The notes beneath the pieces are model-generated. The model made no database searches. It saw nothing but the letters and a program-made list of their open reading frames with translations, and was not told the origin of the DNA. A stretch of 64,000 bases of DNA, taken from positions 1 through 64,000 of the forward strand of contig NZ_AP022571.1 in assembly GCF_010728325.1 (NCBI RefSeq), given 5' to 3'. The position numbers were made by a program, and so were the translations under genes. This stretch comes from Mycolicibacterium poriferae. GTDB taxonomy: Bacteria > Actinomycetota > Actinomycetes > Mycobacteriales > Mycobacteriaceae. Below are positions 1 to 9,336 of this stretch, piece after piece; position 1 is the first letter of the stretch; each line of letters begins with the position of its first letter.

Positions 1-552
1 ACCACCGACGCCACCGTGCCGTGGTCTCTCACGCACCCCAATTTGCGGGTGACGGTGATCGAGAGGGTGGGCCCGTGGGAGGCGCTGTCGCGCGACGACA
101 GCTTGGCGTTGACGCTGGCGGCCCAAGTCGCCAGCGACGACGCGGAATTGAGCACCTGCTGGGCGACATCGCCCAGCATCGACGGCGTAAGCCGCCGTTT
201 GTCGCCTCGTCGTACCTGTTCGACGCGCTGCAACCGCATCGCCGGCCTCTACGGTCTGACGCGCTACGGCGAGCTGTTCGACGAGACCGAGATCATGTTC
301 TCCTCGTCGTGGCCGACCAGATGGCGCAGGACCGCGTATTCACCGAGCCGTGGCTGGGTTTGTTCGTCACCGACGCCAGCCACACCGTCCGCCTGGAGGA
401 CAGCCGCTACGGCGCGGTGCTGGCTGAGGTGAACGCCGCCGGTGACGACTGGCCGCCGCTGCAGGCGGGCTTGTTCGGCGGGTCAATCGCCTGTCGGCGC
501 GCTGCAGCGCGTCACCGACTACACCAAACAGATGCGCCACCGCGTCTTCTGA
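1..552 (+). pseudogene. Unidentified gene fragment, frameshifted, 5' end outside window
   Basis: Protein-like stretches alternate between two plus-strand frames. One frame holds VIERVGPWEALSRDDSLAL and later GLYGLTRYGELFDETEIMF. The other holds VADQMAQDRVFTEPWLGLF and a stretch around DSRYGAVLAEVNAAGDDW. A last piece ends QRVTDYTKQMRHRVF followed by TGA at 550-552. At least three frame changes in 550 bases mean the gene is either decayed or carries indel errors. I do not recognise the family. It converges on the DUF1942 gene, whose likely stop lies five bases away. Confidence 0.4.
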
Positions 553-556
553 CCGA

Positions 557-1486
557 TCAGGCATCGGTACCGGCGTGGTGGTGACCGGCGCCGCCGGCGT
601 TCCCGCACCGGCGGCCGGAGCTACCTCGGGCGCGGGGGGTGCCGGCGCTACCCGCGGGCGTCGCGGTCGGCGCGGTCGGCGCGGGAGCGGCGGCGGTGGC
701 GGGTGCGGGGGTCTCGGCCGGCAGCGGGGTTCCTGTGCTGATGTCGGGGTTGTCGTGACCGATGGGCTACCCGCTGGGGCTGGGGTGCCGCCGGGGCTAC
801 GGCGTCGCCGGTCGGCGGGGAGTTCCCGCGCTGCCGGTGGGCAGGGTGTACCGACACTGCCGGGGTCAGTGGTGTGCCCACGCTGGCGGGTGCGGGCGTC
901 ATGGGCGTTTCGGCTGCCGGCGGGACCGCCGCCGGGGCGGCTTCGGTATCTTGCGCTGGCGAGCTGACACTGGGGGTTCCCCGGTAGTCGACCGCCGGCC
1001 GCGGGCTGGCGGTGCGGGCGGCGGGTCAGCCAGACCGCGAGGTCGCGGCCACCGTCGTTGTAGACGACGCTGTCGGGCTGGGCGCCGGTCACGTCGAAGT
1101 AGATTTTCCCTGAGGTCTGCTGCCCTTGGGCGAGCGCGGCCGGGTTGACTCCCTGAGGGGTGGCGACCAGGAACAACGTTCGGTAGGTGTCGCCGTTGCG
1201 GGCCCGCGCGTTGAGGTCGGACACGATGGGCTGAACGGTGCCCGCGACCGCCGTGTTGGTGGCGGTGGCTTCCACAGCGCTCCGCGAACATGCCAGGGGA
1301 TGACGTCGCTGCTGGGCTTGAGCCCGCTGATCGTCCAGGCCTGCACCACCGACCCGTTGATCAGTTCGGCTGGCTGGCCCAACGTCACCAGGTTCGAGTG
1401 GGGTTGTCGGCCAGCGCGATTGGTGCGCTCAAGACACCGATCCCGGCGGCCGCTGCGGTTGTCGCCAACACGGTCGTGATCTTCAC
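557..1486 (-). pseudogene. DUF1942 (MPT63-like) secreted protein, frameshifted
   Basis: The GTG start at 1486 follows an AAGGAG ribosome site and opens a short signal peptide (VKITTVLATTAAAAGIGVLS, then an ALA-type cleavage region). The next segment (LINGSVVQAWTISGLKPSSD and WHVRGALW) lies in another frame, with a change near 1395. The third (TVQPIVSDLNARARNGDTYR up to GGRDLAVWL) lies in yet another, with a change near 1280. Together they spell a DUF1942 domain, the family of the mycobacterial immunogenic protein MPT63, which has an immunoglobulin-like beta fold. A Pro/Ala-rich tail follows; one frame stops at 557. The domain is essentially mycobacterial. Either the gene is dead or three indels are sequencing errors. 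Confidence 0.65.
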
Positions 1487-1581
1487 CTGGTGCACTCCTT
1501 GCGTCGTTGGCCGCTGGCTCCCCGCAGCAACCGGTCAGGTTCTGACGCTATCGCGCGTGGGTGGCACTGTGCGTCAGCAGA

Positions 1582-4398
1582 TCAGAGTTCGAGGCCGTCG
1601 ATGTCGCGCCCCCGGTCACGGTCGCGTTCGGCGACGGTCTCGGCGACGGTGGCCATCCGCTGGTACGCGGCCGCGGCCCGGCCGGCGGCGCTGTGTTCGC
1701 GCCATACCGCGCTGCGGGCGCTGCGGCGCTGCTCTTGGGCGATCAGCAGGTCGCTGACGGGTTGGGGGAGTAGGTCACGTTCGGTGCGTTCAGCTTCGGC
1801 GTGCATGGTGCGGGCCGGTCGTCGTTGGCCAGGATGGTGCGGAAGTGGTGGGCGGCAGCCCATTTGTTGCCGCGCCGCAGGACGTGAATGTCAGCCCCGG
1901 CGACCAGGCGTGAGTGTTCGTGGTCGGCTTCGCCGCTGATCCGTTGGTAGACGTAGGCATGGTTTTCGTCTTTGGCGCGGGTCATGCCGACATAGGCCAT
2001 GGCTCGGCTGGAGGTGTCGGCCAGGATGGAGTGGCACACACCGGGAGTGGTTTTGTTGCCCACGGTGACTCCCTGGGCGGAGTGCACGGTCACCGCGTAG
2101 CCGAGGGTGACGTTCTGGCGCAGGTAGTCGCCGTCGAAGACGACGCGCGCTTTGTCGGTGAGCCGTTCGGCGGCCACCCGATTGGTCTTTTCGTCGATGC
2201 CGGCCACGCGCCACCGGTTGCCGTTACGTACTTGGTCGACGGCCTGGCCGACGGGGTGCTCGGCCCCGGGGTGCACGGGGATGCTGATGTCGTTTTCGCG
2301 GCTGATGATGATGTCGCCGACGGCGATGCTGGTCGCGGGCGGCCCGCACGGACGGCCCGTCGCCGACGAGGGCGTTGTGAACGCGCTGGTTGAGCGCGTC
2401 GGCCATCTCCCAGGAATCACAGACCATCAGTGAGTCTTTCCCGGCGGCCCGGTCAGCCAGGTAGGCATCGCCGGCGTCTTTGGCCATCGCGATCGGGTCG
2501 CCGGTGTGCAGGCGGCCGTGACTGCGATACCAGCCGACCGCCTTGCGCAGGCGATTGCCGTGCCCGGACCGCAACGCCAGGGAGGCGTCGCGCTCCTCGG
2601 CGCTGCGCATCCGCCACACTTCGCCCAGGCGCTGCGACCAGGGCAGGTCCCCGCAGAGATGCTCGAACATGCCGCCGCGGGCTTTCACCGGCGCCAGCTG
2701 GTAGGGTCCCCGACGAGCACCATCTTCGCGCGCCCGGCCACCGCGGCCGACAGCAGTTTCTTCAGCTCGGGGGTGCCGACCATGGAGGCTTCGTCGACGA
2801 CGACCACGGTGCGCCGGTCGATGGCCAGATTGTTGTCCTCGATGAGTTTGAGCGCCTTGGCCACGGTCAGGCCGCGGTCGCCGGCTTCCTCCTGCATCGC
2901 TTCGTCGACGGCTTTGCCGGTGGGCGCGAGCACGAGCACTTCTTTGTTCGCCCGGCGCGCGGCGCGCAACGCTTTCAGTGAGTGAGTTTTGCCAGCACCG
3001 GCCGGGGCCTGCAATGGCTGCACCAGAAACGGGGAGACGGCGATGTTGCGGATGGCGCGCTCTTGGTCGGCGGAGAGGTCCCGAGATCGGCGCGCACATC
3101 GAGTCGACTGCGGTTGTCGGAGGTATCAACCATGTCGAGGATTCGGGACTCCTCGAGCATGATGGCGTCGACGGTGTACTTCTCGTGCCCTCGCGGTGGT
3201 GCGCTTCGCGCGGCGCGCTGATGCGCACACCGACGTCGTCGACGAACGCTTCGATGAGCGCGCGCGGTTCCCCGACCGCGCCGACGGGCAGCTGCGCGCC
3301 GACGATCTCCACCATGTCGGCGCGCGTGAACGCGGCCTTGTCGATGCGCGCTGCCATGTGCGCGATGCGCGCTCGGTCAGGGAGTGCGCGCCTGTGCGCG
3401 CCTCGCGCGCGGCGAAACGCGTCGCGGTCCAGATCCAGACCGCGCGCGTCGGCGCGCCACATTGCTTTGAGTTCGTCCCAGGCGAGCTGCTCGGGTTTGG
3501 TGGGCCGGGTGGCTTTCTGCGCGGTCGCCAACTGCGCGGCGGTCGGCTCACCGTCGACGACGACCAGGTTGTCTTTGGCCCATTCCCGCAGCCGCGTCGA
3601 CCGCTGCGACCACGCCTTGATGCTCGCCGCGGTGACGCCGGCGATCTCGGCCATGCCGGAATGCTCGTCGACGGGCTGCCATTCGAAGCCCCGCTCGGCG
3701 TGCAACTCGTGGCGCAGCGTGGCTTGGTAGATGATCCCGGCGGCTTTGGCTTCGTGATAAAGCGACTTGGAGTCGATCGACACCAGCCGCCCATCAGCTC
3801 TGACCTGGTGATTCGGGACGATGACGTGGGTGTGCAGGTGCGGGTCCCCGCAGCGGCTCGTCTCGTGCTGGTAGGCGATCGCGACCAGCCCGGGCAGCCG
3901 CTGGAGGTCTTTGTTGCTGGTCAGCGGGTTGTGCACCCGCGTGTACCCGGCATGTTCGTGCAGGTAGGTCATCGCGGCTTCGACTGCTTTGACGTGGGCG
4001 TTCTGCATGACCTTTTCGGCCACGTCGTCGGTCAGCGACCGCAGCAGCGACACACTCTTGGGCGCGGCGAACATCAGGTCAAACCCGTGCACTCCGTTGG
4101 TTCCGAACGCCCGTCCGGCCTCCCCGTTGGGCGTCACGCCGTCGTCGAGCCACCGTGCCGCTACCTCGGTGTCAGCAAAGCCGCCGTCGAGCGCGGCGCC
4201 GTCGAGTCCGGTGGCCTCACCGACGGTGGCTTTGTCGCCGACCACGACCCAGGTCGGGACCCGGGTGTCGCCTTCGGAGTAGTACTCGCCCAGGCCGCCG
4301 CCGGCGGCCTGACGGTCCATCGAGGCTTGCCGGGCCTGATTGGCGGTGTCGTTGTAGTAGCCGATGCTCCAGCGACTCAGCCGCGAGATCGTCAGCAC
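1582..4398 (-). pseudogene. MobF/TraA-type conjugative relaxase-helicase, frameshifted
   Basis: The GTG at 4398 opens VLTISRLSRWSIGYY, the usual beginning of TrwC-type relaxases. The N-terminal relaxase domain carries the metal-binding histidine cluster in RCGDPHLHTHVIVPNH. Further on, a RecD-like helicase shows Walker A (APAGAGKT), Walker B (VVVVDEASMVG), VTVHSAQGVTVG and the late motif AYVGMTRAKDENHAYVY. Such proteins nick at oriT, stay bound to the transferred strand and unwind the plasmid. The reading frame changes near 3190, 3080, 2700, 2340 and 1790, so no intact protein is encoded as read. All motifs are conserved and in order, which suits indel errors or very recent decay. Confidence 0.8.
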
Positions 4399-4487
4399 GG
4401 TCGCACCGCCACCAGACCACCTCACCAAGCCGGACAGGCCGCCGCCAGGCGGCCGGGGTTCGGGCGCGCCAGCGCCCGAAGCCGAGT

Positions 4488-4507
4488 ATTGCACAACTTG
4501 TGCCAAT
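4488..4507. promoter_or_regulatory. Inverted repeat upstream of the relaxase gene
   Basis: The sequence ATTGCACAACTTGTGCCAAT contains the arms GCACAA and TTGTGC around a single base, flanked by ATT and AAT. It lies about 90 bases upstream of the relaxase start. An operator or part of an oriT region would fit this position; which one is inference. Confidence 0.4.
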
Positions 4508-4928
4508 GTGCCGGAAGTCTGTTGGGTAGGAGCGGAGCGGAGGCGGAGTGGGTGTGCTGCAAGGGGGAGGTGGTGAGGAATTGGTGCCAGTGTGTGGTGA
4601 GGGGCGGGCTTAGGGTGAGGGGGATGGAAAGAGTTGGGGTGTGGGGGACGAAGTGGAGGTGAGTGGGCTTGTGAGGGGTGAAGGGCAGGCCGGCGGCGCC
4701 GCGAAGCGTGGGCGACCTGGCGGTCGATGCGGGCGTGGCAGCGGGTCGGGGCGGACTGGCGTGGCAGTGGCAAGGGGTGAGGGGTGAAGATGGGCAAGAA
4801 AGGCGGCGCTGGCGGCGGTGGAAGGCGGTGGGCTGGAAGAGGCAGGTTTTGCGCGGGCAGCGGGCCGGAGGCCGGAGGAAGGACAGTCTGTCACGAGGAC
4901 AGGGTGCCGGCTCTTTTGGTGTCTGGGG
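4508..4928 (+). other. G-rich, C-poor intergenic tract with G-quadruplex motif
   Basis: No convincing gene lies between the relaxase start and the next stop codon. The plus strand is strikingly rich in G and poor in C, most strongly from about 4555 to 4680. At 4601-4623 four G runs (GGGG, GGG, GGG, GGGGG) are separated by loops of 1, 4 and 3 bases, a canonical G-quadruplex motif. Open frames here are low-complexity Pro/Ser or Gly/Arg translations of this skew. Its place upstream of a MobF relaxase makes it a candidate oriT region. Confidence 0.5.
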
Positions 4929-5315
4929 TCAGGGTGTGGTGTGGGCGCTGACGCGGTGGTCGAGTTTGAGCAGTCGGGCCAGTGGCGGCACGTCGCCGCC
5001 GTGGCGGGCGGCATGAGTTTCGGCGGCGGCGAGCAGGGCCGCGGTGAGGCGGTAGTCGGCGGCCAGGAAGGCGCATTGGGCGGCGAGCACGTAGGCCGCT
5101 GCGGCGATCGGCCGCGGCCCCAGGTGCGTGGCGATGCGCTCGTAGAGCGCCGCGGCGCGGGCTTCGTGGCGGTCGGCGACGCCGGCGAGGTGGCGCGCGT
5201 GCGCGCCGGTGAGCACGACGGCGGTGCGCTCGGCGAGGTCGGCGGTTGGTTCGGTGCGCTCGATGAGCGCGGTGCGCAGTGCGCTCAAGGTGTTGAGGGT
5301 GTCGGTGTGCGTCAT
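4929..5315 (-). CDS. Small hypothetical protein resembling the DUF4192 C-terminus
   Basis: This 128-residue protein starts at an ATG preceded by GTGAAAGGACTGCC, a good ribosome site. It is Ala/Leu-rich and mainly helical. The stretch AAAYVLAAQCAFLAADYRL followed by LPPLARLL-like sequence resembles the C-terminal half of the DUF4192 protein at 6114-7060 (VCYCLINDTVRAGIAADIAI), so it may be a stand-alone derivative. It is the second gene of the unit headed by the type A repeat at 5733. Function unknown. Confidence 0.65.
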   Translation of the reverse strand: MTHTDTLNTLSALRTALIERTEPTADLAERTAVVLTGAHARHLAGVADRHEARAAALYERIATHLGPRPIAAAAYVLAAQCAFLAADYRLTAALLAAAETHAARHGGDVPPLARLLKLDHRVSAHTTP

Positions 5316-5350
5316 GGCAGTCCTTTCACGGGGCGCGGTGTGCGCTGAGG

Positions 5351-5392
5351 GTGATGTGCGGTCGGTGATGTGCGGTCGGTGATGTGCGGTGC
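5351..5392. repeat. Three tandem copies of a 14-bp unit
   Basis: The unit GTGATGTGCGGTCG occurs at 5351-5364 and 5365-5378, followed by a partial third copy. It lies between two minus-strand genes in the same unit. Confidence 0.8.
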
Positions 5393-5444
5393 TGGGTGTG
5401 CGGTGCACCCCGGCCCGCGCAGTCCCGGGTGGGTCGGTGGCGCC

Positions 5445-5732
5445 CTAGTGGGTCGGGGCGGTGGCGGCGATGAAGGCTTCGGCGTCGGCCAGGTAGTACT
5501 CGGCGTGGCGGAGCTCGTCGGGGCTGGCGTCGCCGGCGAGCAGGACGGTGACGGCGTTGTCGCGGGCCGACAGGGCGTATTGGCGGCGGCGGTGCGGGTC
5601 GTCGGCGGCGGCCACGGCGGAGTGGATGTCGGCGCGGGCGTAGGCCAGCACCGCCGTGGTGCTGGGACCGGCGTTGAGGTTGCTGGTGGGGTCGTGGTCG
5701 GTGACGGCCCAGGGGTTGGCGGCGAGGGTCAT
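5445..5732 (-). CDS. Small hypothetical protein
   Basis: This 95-residue protein starts at the ATG that ends the shared motif GGAGAACAACCATG of the type A leader. It is acidic and predicted helical (ADIHSAVAAADDPHRRRQYA, later DELRHAEYYLADAEAFIAA). No signal peptide or membrane segment is seen and no family is recognised. It is the first gene of the unit headed by the repeat at 5733-6045. Confidence 0.7.
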   Translation of the reverse strand: MTLAANPWAVTDHDPTSNLNAGPSTTAVLAYARADIHSAVAAADDPHRRRQYALSARDNAVTVLLAGDASPDELRHAEYYLADAEAFIAATAPTH

Positions 5733-6045
5733 GGTTGTTCTCCGTTCGTCTGCGGTGTTTGCTGCGCCGGTTAGCGCTGGGGTGCAGGGGACCGGCGGGG
5801 TGGCGCGCGCAACCTCGAAGAGGCCGCGACGAGCGGAGCAGGGTTTTCGGCCCGCGAGCGGCAGCGAGCTTGATAGGGCCGAAAAGGTCACTCGGCCTGC
5901 GGAGTTCGGCGCGGGTGTGGGTTGCGCGTGACGGGGCCTCGTCGGTCACACTGGGCGACCCAGCTGAACGGTTAAAGGTGAGGGGCTACGGACTACGCCC
6001 GCCGCAGGCGGGCATCCGCCGGTCGCACCTAGTGCGCCGGCGACC
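5733..6045 (-). repeat. Type A leader repeat, copy 1
   Basis: Read on the minus strand the element contains, in order: a GC hairpin (GCCCGCCTGCGGCGGGC), a promoter-like box (CCTTTAACCGTTCAGC), the block GCAGGCCGAGTGACC, the long inverted repeat TTTTCGGCCC/GGGCCGAAAA, the block CCCTGCTCCG, GCGCTAACCGGCGC-like sequence, and the ribosome site GGAGAAC just before the ATG at 5732. Here the hairpin loop is the short version (TATCAAGCTCGCTGCCGCTC). Confidence 0.9.
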
Positions 6046-6113
6046 ACGGACCGGAAGACACCACACCAGCCGATGCCCGCACCCTGCGCGGACACCGGCC
6101 GGGTGGGTGCCGG

Positions 6114-7060
6114 TTAGGTGCCGGGGTGGGTGTCGGTGAGGACGCGGCGGATCAGGGCGGGCTCGATGCCCGATTCGAGGGCGGCCAGGAGCATGGCGGC
6201 CAGGGTGGGCGGTTCGTCGCCGGCGTCGGTGGCCTCGGTGATGGCGATGTCGGCGGCGATTCCGGCGCGGACGGTGTCGTTGATTAGGCAGTAGCAGACT
6301 GCGGCGATGGTGAGCGCTTCGGTGCGGGGCCGCCCGCGCAGTTGGCGGGCGATGTGGGTCCACACGTTGGTGGCGGCACGCTCGTGGTCGAGGGCGAGGT
6401 GCAGCATTGCGTCGCGGAGGGCGGGGTGGCTGGTGATGAGGATGCCGGCGCGGGTGGACAGGGTGGCGCTGATGTAGCGGCTGGCTCCGGTGAGAGCGTC
6501 GGTGATGTCCTCCATGGTGGTGGAGACCAGGACGGCGTGGTCTCCGACGGCGACGGCGGGGCGGGGTGATGGGGTCGAACTCGCGCACGAGGTCCTCGCG
6601 GCGGGCGGTGAGGATCGCGCCGTCGTGGATGCGCTGCGCGGTCAGCAGCGAGTCGGTGTAGGGGTAGGTGGTTCCGGTGGCTCCGGTGTCGGGGTCGATC
6701 CAGGTACCGGCGGCGGTGACGTCGCGGGTGGTGAGCGGCGGCGGACGGTGATGCCGGCCTCGGTGAGGAGTCGCGGATGCCGTCGAGGACCACTGCGGCG
6801 TGGTCGTCGAGCTCGGCGCTGCAGACGGCCAGGAGCAGGGCGCCGTCGTATTTGGCGGCGTTGAGGTGGCAGGTGCGGGCGAAGCTGGCAGCTTGGCTGG
6901 CGCTGATGGTGATGTCGCAGCGGATGGTGACTTTGATGATGGGGGTGCCGTCGGGCTCGGTGCCCAGCAGGTAGACCACGACGCTGTTGGTGGGGGTGAA
7001 GCCCAGCAGGGCGGGGGCAGCGGCGATGACGTCGGCGGGGGCTCCGAGTTTGATGGTCAT
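6114..7060 (-). pseudogene. DUF4192 family protein, frameshifted
   Basis: The start at 7060 opens MTIKLGAPADVIAAAPALLG, followed by FTPTNSVVVYLLGTEPDG, the classic DUF4192 beginning. The frame then changes near 6772, 6745 and 6572, each within or beside a C or G run. The C-terminal part resumes with MEDITDALTGASRYISATLS and ends at 6114. Rejoining the frames gives one continuous DUF4192 protein of about 310 residues. Family members are common in actinobacteria and have no established function. Single-base losses in homopolymers suggest sequencing error rather than selection, although loss of function cannot be excluded. Confidence 0.7.
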
Positions 7061-7386
7061 GGTTGTTCTCCGTTCGTGTACGGGTTGGGTGCGCCGGTTA
7101 GCGCTGGGGTTGCGGGGGACCGGCGGGGTGGCGCGCGCAACCTCGAAGAGGCCGTGACGAGCGGAGCAGGGTTTTCGGCCCGCGCGAGCCGGCGCGCAGC
7201 GCCCTGGCGAGCTGGCGTTGGGCCGAAAAGGTCACTCGGCCTGCGGAGTTCGGCGCGGGTGTGGGTTGCGCGTGACGGGGCCTCGTCGGTCACACTGGGC
7301 GACCCAGCTGAACGGTTAAAGGTGAGGGGCTACGGACCATGCCCGCCGCAGGCGGGCATCCGCCGGTCGCACCTAGTGCGCCGGCG
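7061..7386 (-). repeat. Type A leader repeat, copy 2
   Basis: It has the same block order as copy 1 but with the longer hairpin interior (about 38 bases) between TTTTCGGCCC and GGGCCGAAAA. It ends one base before the ATG of the DUF4192 gene. Copies 2, 9 and 10 are almost identical over their whole length. Confidence 0.92.
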
Positions 7387-7456
7387 ACCGCGCACCGGAA
7401 GACACCACACCAGCCGATGCCCGCACCCTGCGCGGACACCGGCTGGGGGCGGTGGG

Positions 7457-7918
7457 TTACGTGCCGGGGTGGGTGTCGGCCCGTCGTTCGGCGGCGGGGG
7501 TGTCGAGGCTGCTGATGGCCCAGGGTGCGTCGTCGTAGCCGGGCAGTTCGCCGATGAGGCGGCGTTCGAGGGCGCGGCAGAAGGAGTGGGCTTGGCTGGT
7601 GCGCCAGCCGGGGTGCTCGCAGGACTGGTATTCGTAGCAGTGCAGAGCTTTGATCAGCTCGACACCACTCCAGGTGGTGTAGCGGGGCCGCTGGTAGGCG
7701 TAGATATAGGCGTCGTCTTCGTCGTAGCGGTAGTTGACGGAGGCGGCGTTCTCGTCGACAAGCATCTGTCCGACGGTGTCGATTGCGTCGTCGGTGAGCC
7801 GGCCTTCTCGGCTGGGGTTGTCGTAGTACCAGACCAGGGGTCCGTAGGGGCTGGTGGGCCGGCTGGCGGCCCAGAGCAGGACGTGGATGTGTTCGGGGTC
7901 GACGATGAATGCGCTCAT
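7457..7918 (-). CDS. Hypothetical protein, 153 residues
   Basis: The ATG start follows CAGAAAGGAACCCACC. The protein begins MSAFIVDPEHIHVLLWAASR and is rich in aromatic and acidic residues (NYRYDEDDAYIYAYQRPRY, then ALHCYEYQSCEHPGW), typical of small soluble plasmid or phage proteins. No known domain is recognised. It lies 25 bases downstream of the gene at 7944-8237, probably co-transcribed from the type A leader at 8238. After its stop, GCCGGTGTCCGC and GCGGGCATCGGC can form an imperfect hairpin. Confidence 0.72.
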   Translation of the reverse strand: MSAFIVDPEHIHVLLWAASRPTSPYGPLVWYYDNPSREGRLTDDAIDTVGQMLVDENAASVNYRYDEDDAYIYAYQRPRYTTWSGVELIKALHCYEYQSCEHPGWRTSQAHSFCRALERRLIGELPGYDDAPWAISSLDTPAAERRADTHPGT

Positions 7919-7943
7919 GGTGGGTTCCTTTCTGGGGGTGGGG

Positions 7944-8237
7944 TTAGACGAGCCCGGCGGCGGTGAGGCGGCGGCGGATAGCGGCGAGACTGACGGTGGA
8001 GTCGGTAATTCGGGCCCAGTTCTGCCAGCCGTCGATGGCCTGCTCGACGTCGTTGAAGTCGACGTCGGCTCGGCTGATGGGCAGGGTGTGTCCGTTGTCG
8101 GGGTGGTCGAACTTGGCGACGACGGCGATGAGTTGGCCGGTGTCGTCGAACCACCCGTTGCGGCGGAAGCGCAGTTGGTAGGGCCGGCTGTCGTGGTCGT
8201 CGAGGAAGTCCCAGGCCAGGCCGTAGTCGATCTCCAT
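7944..8237 (-). CDS. Hypothetical protein, 97 residues
   Basis: It starts MEIDYGLAWDFLDDHDSRPY directly after the type A ribosome site. The middle (RFRRNGWFDDTGQLIAVVAK) looks like a small antiparallel beta sheet and the C-terminus is helical. No recognised domain. It heads a two-gene unit with 7457-7918. Confidence 0.7.
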   Translation of the reverse strand: MEIDYGLAWDFLDDHDSRPYQLRFRRNGWFDDTGQLIAVVAKFDHPDNGHTLPISRADVDFNDVEQAIDGWQNWARITDSTVSLAAIRRRLTAAGLV

Positions 8238-8548
8238 GGTTGTTCTCCGTTCGTGTACGGGTTGGGTGCGCCGGTTAGCGCTGGGGTTGCGGGGGACCGG
8301 CGGGGTGGCGCGCGCAACCTCGAAGAGGCCGCGACGAGCGGAGCAGGGTTTTCGGCCCGCGAGCGGCAGCGAGCTTGATAGGGCCGAAAAGGTCACTCGG
8401 CCTGCGGAGTTCGGCGCGGGTGTGGGTTGCGCGTGACGGGGCCTCGTCGGTCACACTGGGCGACCCAGCTGAACGGTTAAAGGTGAGGGGCTACGGACCA
8501 CGCCCGCCGCAGGCGGGCATCCGCCGGTCGCACCTAGTGCGCCGGCGC
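8238..8548 (-). repeat. Type A leader repeat, copy 3
   Basis: This copy has the short hairpin interior like copy 1, is otherwise nearly identical to copies 1 and 2, and ends at the ATG at 8237. Confidence 0.92.
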
Positions 8549-8617
8549 CCGCGCACCGGAAGACACCACACCAGCCGATGCCCGCACCCTGCGCGGACAC
8601 CGGCCGGGGGCGGTGGG

Positions 8618-8929
8618 TTAGTCGGTCATGGTGTTGCCTCGGTAGACGTCGCCTTCGATGTAGGTGAGCAGGTCGCCGTTGGTGTCGGCCAGGCACCAGT
8701 AGTAGGGGGCGTCGTAGCGGACGACCCGCCAGGTGCTGTCGGCTCGGTCCCAGTAGAGCTTGTCGAGGAGCTGGGTGTCGCCCCCGGAGCCGCCGAAGAA
8801 GGCGGCGCCGCTGGAGGGGTTGAAGTGTTCGTTGAGGATGGTGATGACGTCTTCGACGGTGGTGGCCTCTGCGCAGCGGGTCAGGGCGGCGTCGACGTTG
8901 GCCCAGAAGTCGTCGAGGGGGTAGGTCAT
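8618..8929 (-). CDS. Hypothetical protein, 103 residues
   Basis: It begins MTYPLDDFWANVDAALTRCA right after the type A ribosome site. The middle shows a glycine-rich turn (GAAFFGGSGGDTQLLDKLYW) and a beta-rich C-terminus (WRVVRYDAPYYWCLADTNGD). No family is recognised; it looks like a small compact soluble protein. It is alone between two type A copies, so it is probably monocistronic. Confidence 0.7.
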   Translation of the reverse strand: MTYPLDDFWANVDAALTRCAEATTVEDVITILNEHFNPSSGAAFFGGSGGDTQLLDKLYWDRADSTWRVVRYDAPYYWCLADTNGDLLTYIEGDVYRGNTMTD

Positions 8930-9256
8930 GGTTGTTCTCCGTTCGTGTACGGGTTGGGTGCGCCGGTTAGCGCTGGGGTTGCGGGGGACCGGCGGGGTGG
9001 CGCGCGCAACCTCGAAGAGGCCGTGACGAGCGGAGCAGGGTTTTCGGCCCGCGCGAGCCGGCGCGCAGCGCCCCGGCGAGCTCGCATAGGGCCGAAAAGG
9101 TCACTCGGCCTGCGGAGTTCGGCGCGGGTGTGGGTTGCGCGTGACGGGGCCTCGTCGGTCACACTGGGCGACCCAGCTGAACGGTTAAAGGTGAGGGGCT
9201 ACGGACCACGCCCGCCGCAGGCGGGCCTCCGCCGGTCGCACCTAGTGCGCCGGCCG
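8930..9256 (-). repeat. Type A leader repeat, copy 4
   Basis: It carries the long hairpin interior with a small variation (CTATGCGAGCTCGCC in place of the CAACGCCAGCTCGCC of copy 2). Its flanks are identical to copies 2 and 9. It ends at the ATG at 8929. Confidence 0.92.
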
Positions 9257-9336
9257 ACAGGGGGCGGCGGACCGGAAGACACCACAGGCCCGCCGGTCCC
9301 GCGCGGCTGCGCGGACCCGGGCGGGCTGGTGGTTGG

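Noticed and set aside
4610..5014. Long minus-strand open frame rich in Pro, Ser and Thr
   Set aside because: It is a translation of the G-rich skew, without a ribosome site, and overlaps the better-supported gene at 4929-5315.
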